Below, in pieces: positions 63,993 to 64,000 of a stretch of DNA of 64,000 nucleotides. This DNA is from Closterium sp. NIES-65 (taxonomy: Eukaryota; Streptophyta; Zygnematophyceae; Desmidiales; Closteriaceae). The notes beneath the pieces were generated by a model, which worked only from the letters and a program-made list of their open reading frames with translations, did not search any database and was not told the origin of the DNA. Positions within the stretch are counted from its first letter, which is position 1, and each line of letters starts with the position of its first letter. Both the position numbers and the translations under genes were made by a program. The stretch covers positions 330,926 through 394,925 of the forward strand of contig CANXME010002185.1 in the NCBI GenBank assembly GCA_948144175.1. Direction: 5' to 3'.

Positions 63993-64000
63993 TTTTGAGT
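63993..64000. repeat. Left half of another palindrome at window end
   Basis: The window ends in TTTTGAGT. The preceding ~50 bp contain a duplicated block (AATCTAC...GACAATGGAG) around a GGAGAATTCT core. Confidence 0.6.

Larger units (their letters stand above)
63127..64000 (-). other. Upstream region of the exonuclease gene
   Basis: Contains a possible exon ending CATGGAG|GTAAGTTG near 63,491-63,568 and probably intron sequence. The gene's start codon is not recognised and may lie outside the window. Confidence 0.45.

Overview
The window is nuclear DNA of a streptophyte plant or alga. Three spliced host genes of plant-type families are almost buried in Ty1/copia LTR retrotransposons and tandem repeats. 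The gene families, the GC-rich short-LTR copia elements and the very repetitive introns suggest a charophyte such as the desmid Closterium. That assignment is inference from memory; nothing in the window proves it.

Layout. 1-11,144 is a nest of retrotransposons. The 3' end of a copia element (A, + strand) and a complete copia element (B, 3,789-11,139, + strand, TSD CGCGG) both interrupt an older minus-strand Ty3/gypsy gag region. 12,335-14,732 is a plus-strand SLC37/glycerol-3-phosphate-transporter-like gene with one intron and one homopolymer frameshift, followed by three copies of a ~265-bp repeat. 16,643-31,081 is a minus-strand gene of the PSI (PSK SIMULATOR; DUF3475 + DUF668) family. I could follow it through twelve consecutive exons in correct splice phase. 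33,123-41,385 (C, TSD AAGGT) and 42,179-49,664 (D, TSD GTGTG) are minus-strand copia elements inserted close together in non-coding DNA. 50,835-52,102 (E, TSD ATTGG) is a much deleted copia derivative. 52,728 to beyond 63,126 is a minus-strand REX1/SDN-like DEDDh 3'-5' exonuclease gene, only partly resolved.

The most unusual signal is in the introns of the host genes. Each exon edge is echoed outward. The upstream intron carries tandem, diverged copies of the exon's first bases plus its acceptor, and the downstream intron carries copies of the exon's last bases plus its donor, with roughly 2-12 copies per edge. Many introns consist largely of such echoes of their two flanking exons. At many junctions between duplicated blocks sits a short palindrome, TTTTGAG-N4-CTCAAAA. 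Its tetranucleotide core is itself usually self-complementary (TCGA, GCGC, ACGT, AATT). I count ten perfect copies and about fifteen degenerate ones, all in introns of the PSI and exonuclease genes and none that I could find in the retrotransposons. I do not recognise this family as described.

Functionally the host genes look unrelated: a plastid or membrane organophosphate-type transporter, a membrane-anchored growth-signalling scaffold, and an RNA-trimming exonuclease. The copia elements share one architecture: LTRs of 124-132 bp, a tRNA-iMet primer site directly after the 5' LTR, a ~1-kb GC-rich tandem-repeat leader, gag-PR-IN-RT-RNase H, a TA microsatellite, a polypurine-like tract and the 3' LTR. 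All are broken by stops or frameshifts. Their 2-3 LTR mismatches suggest fairly recent insertion.
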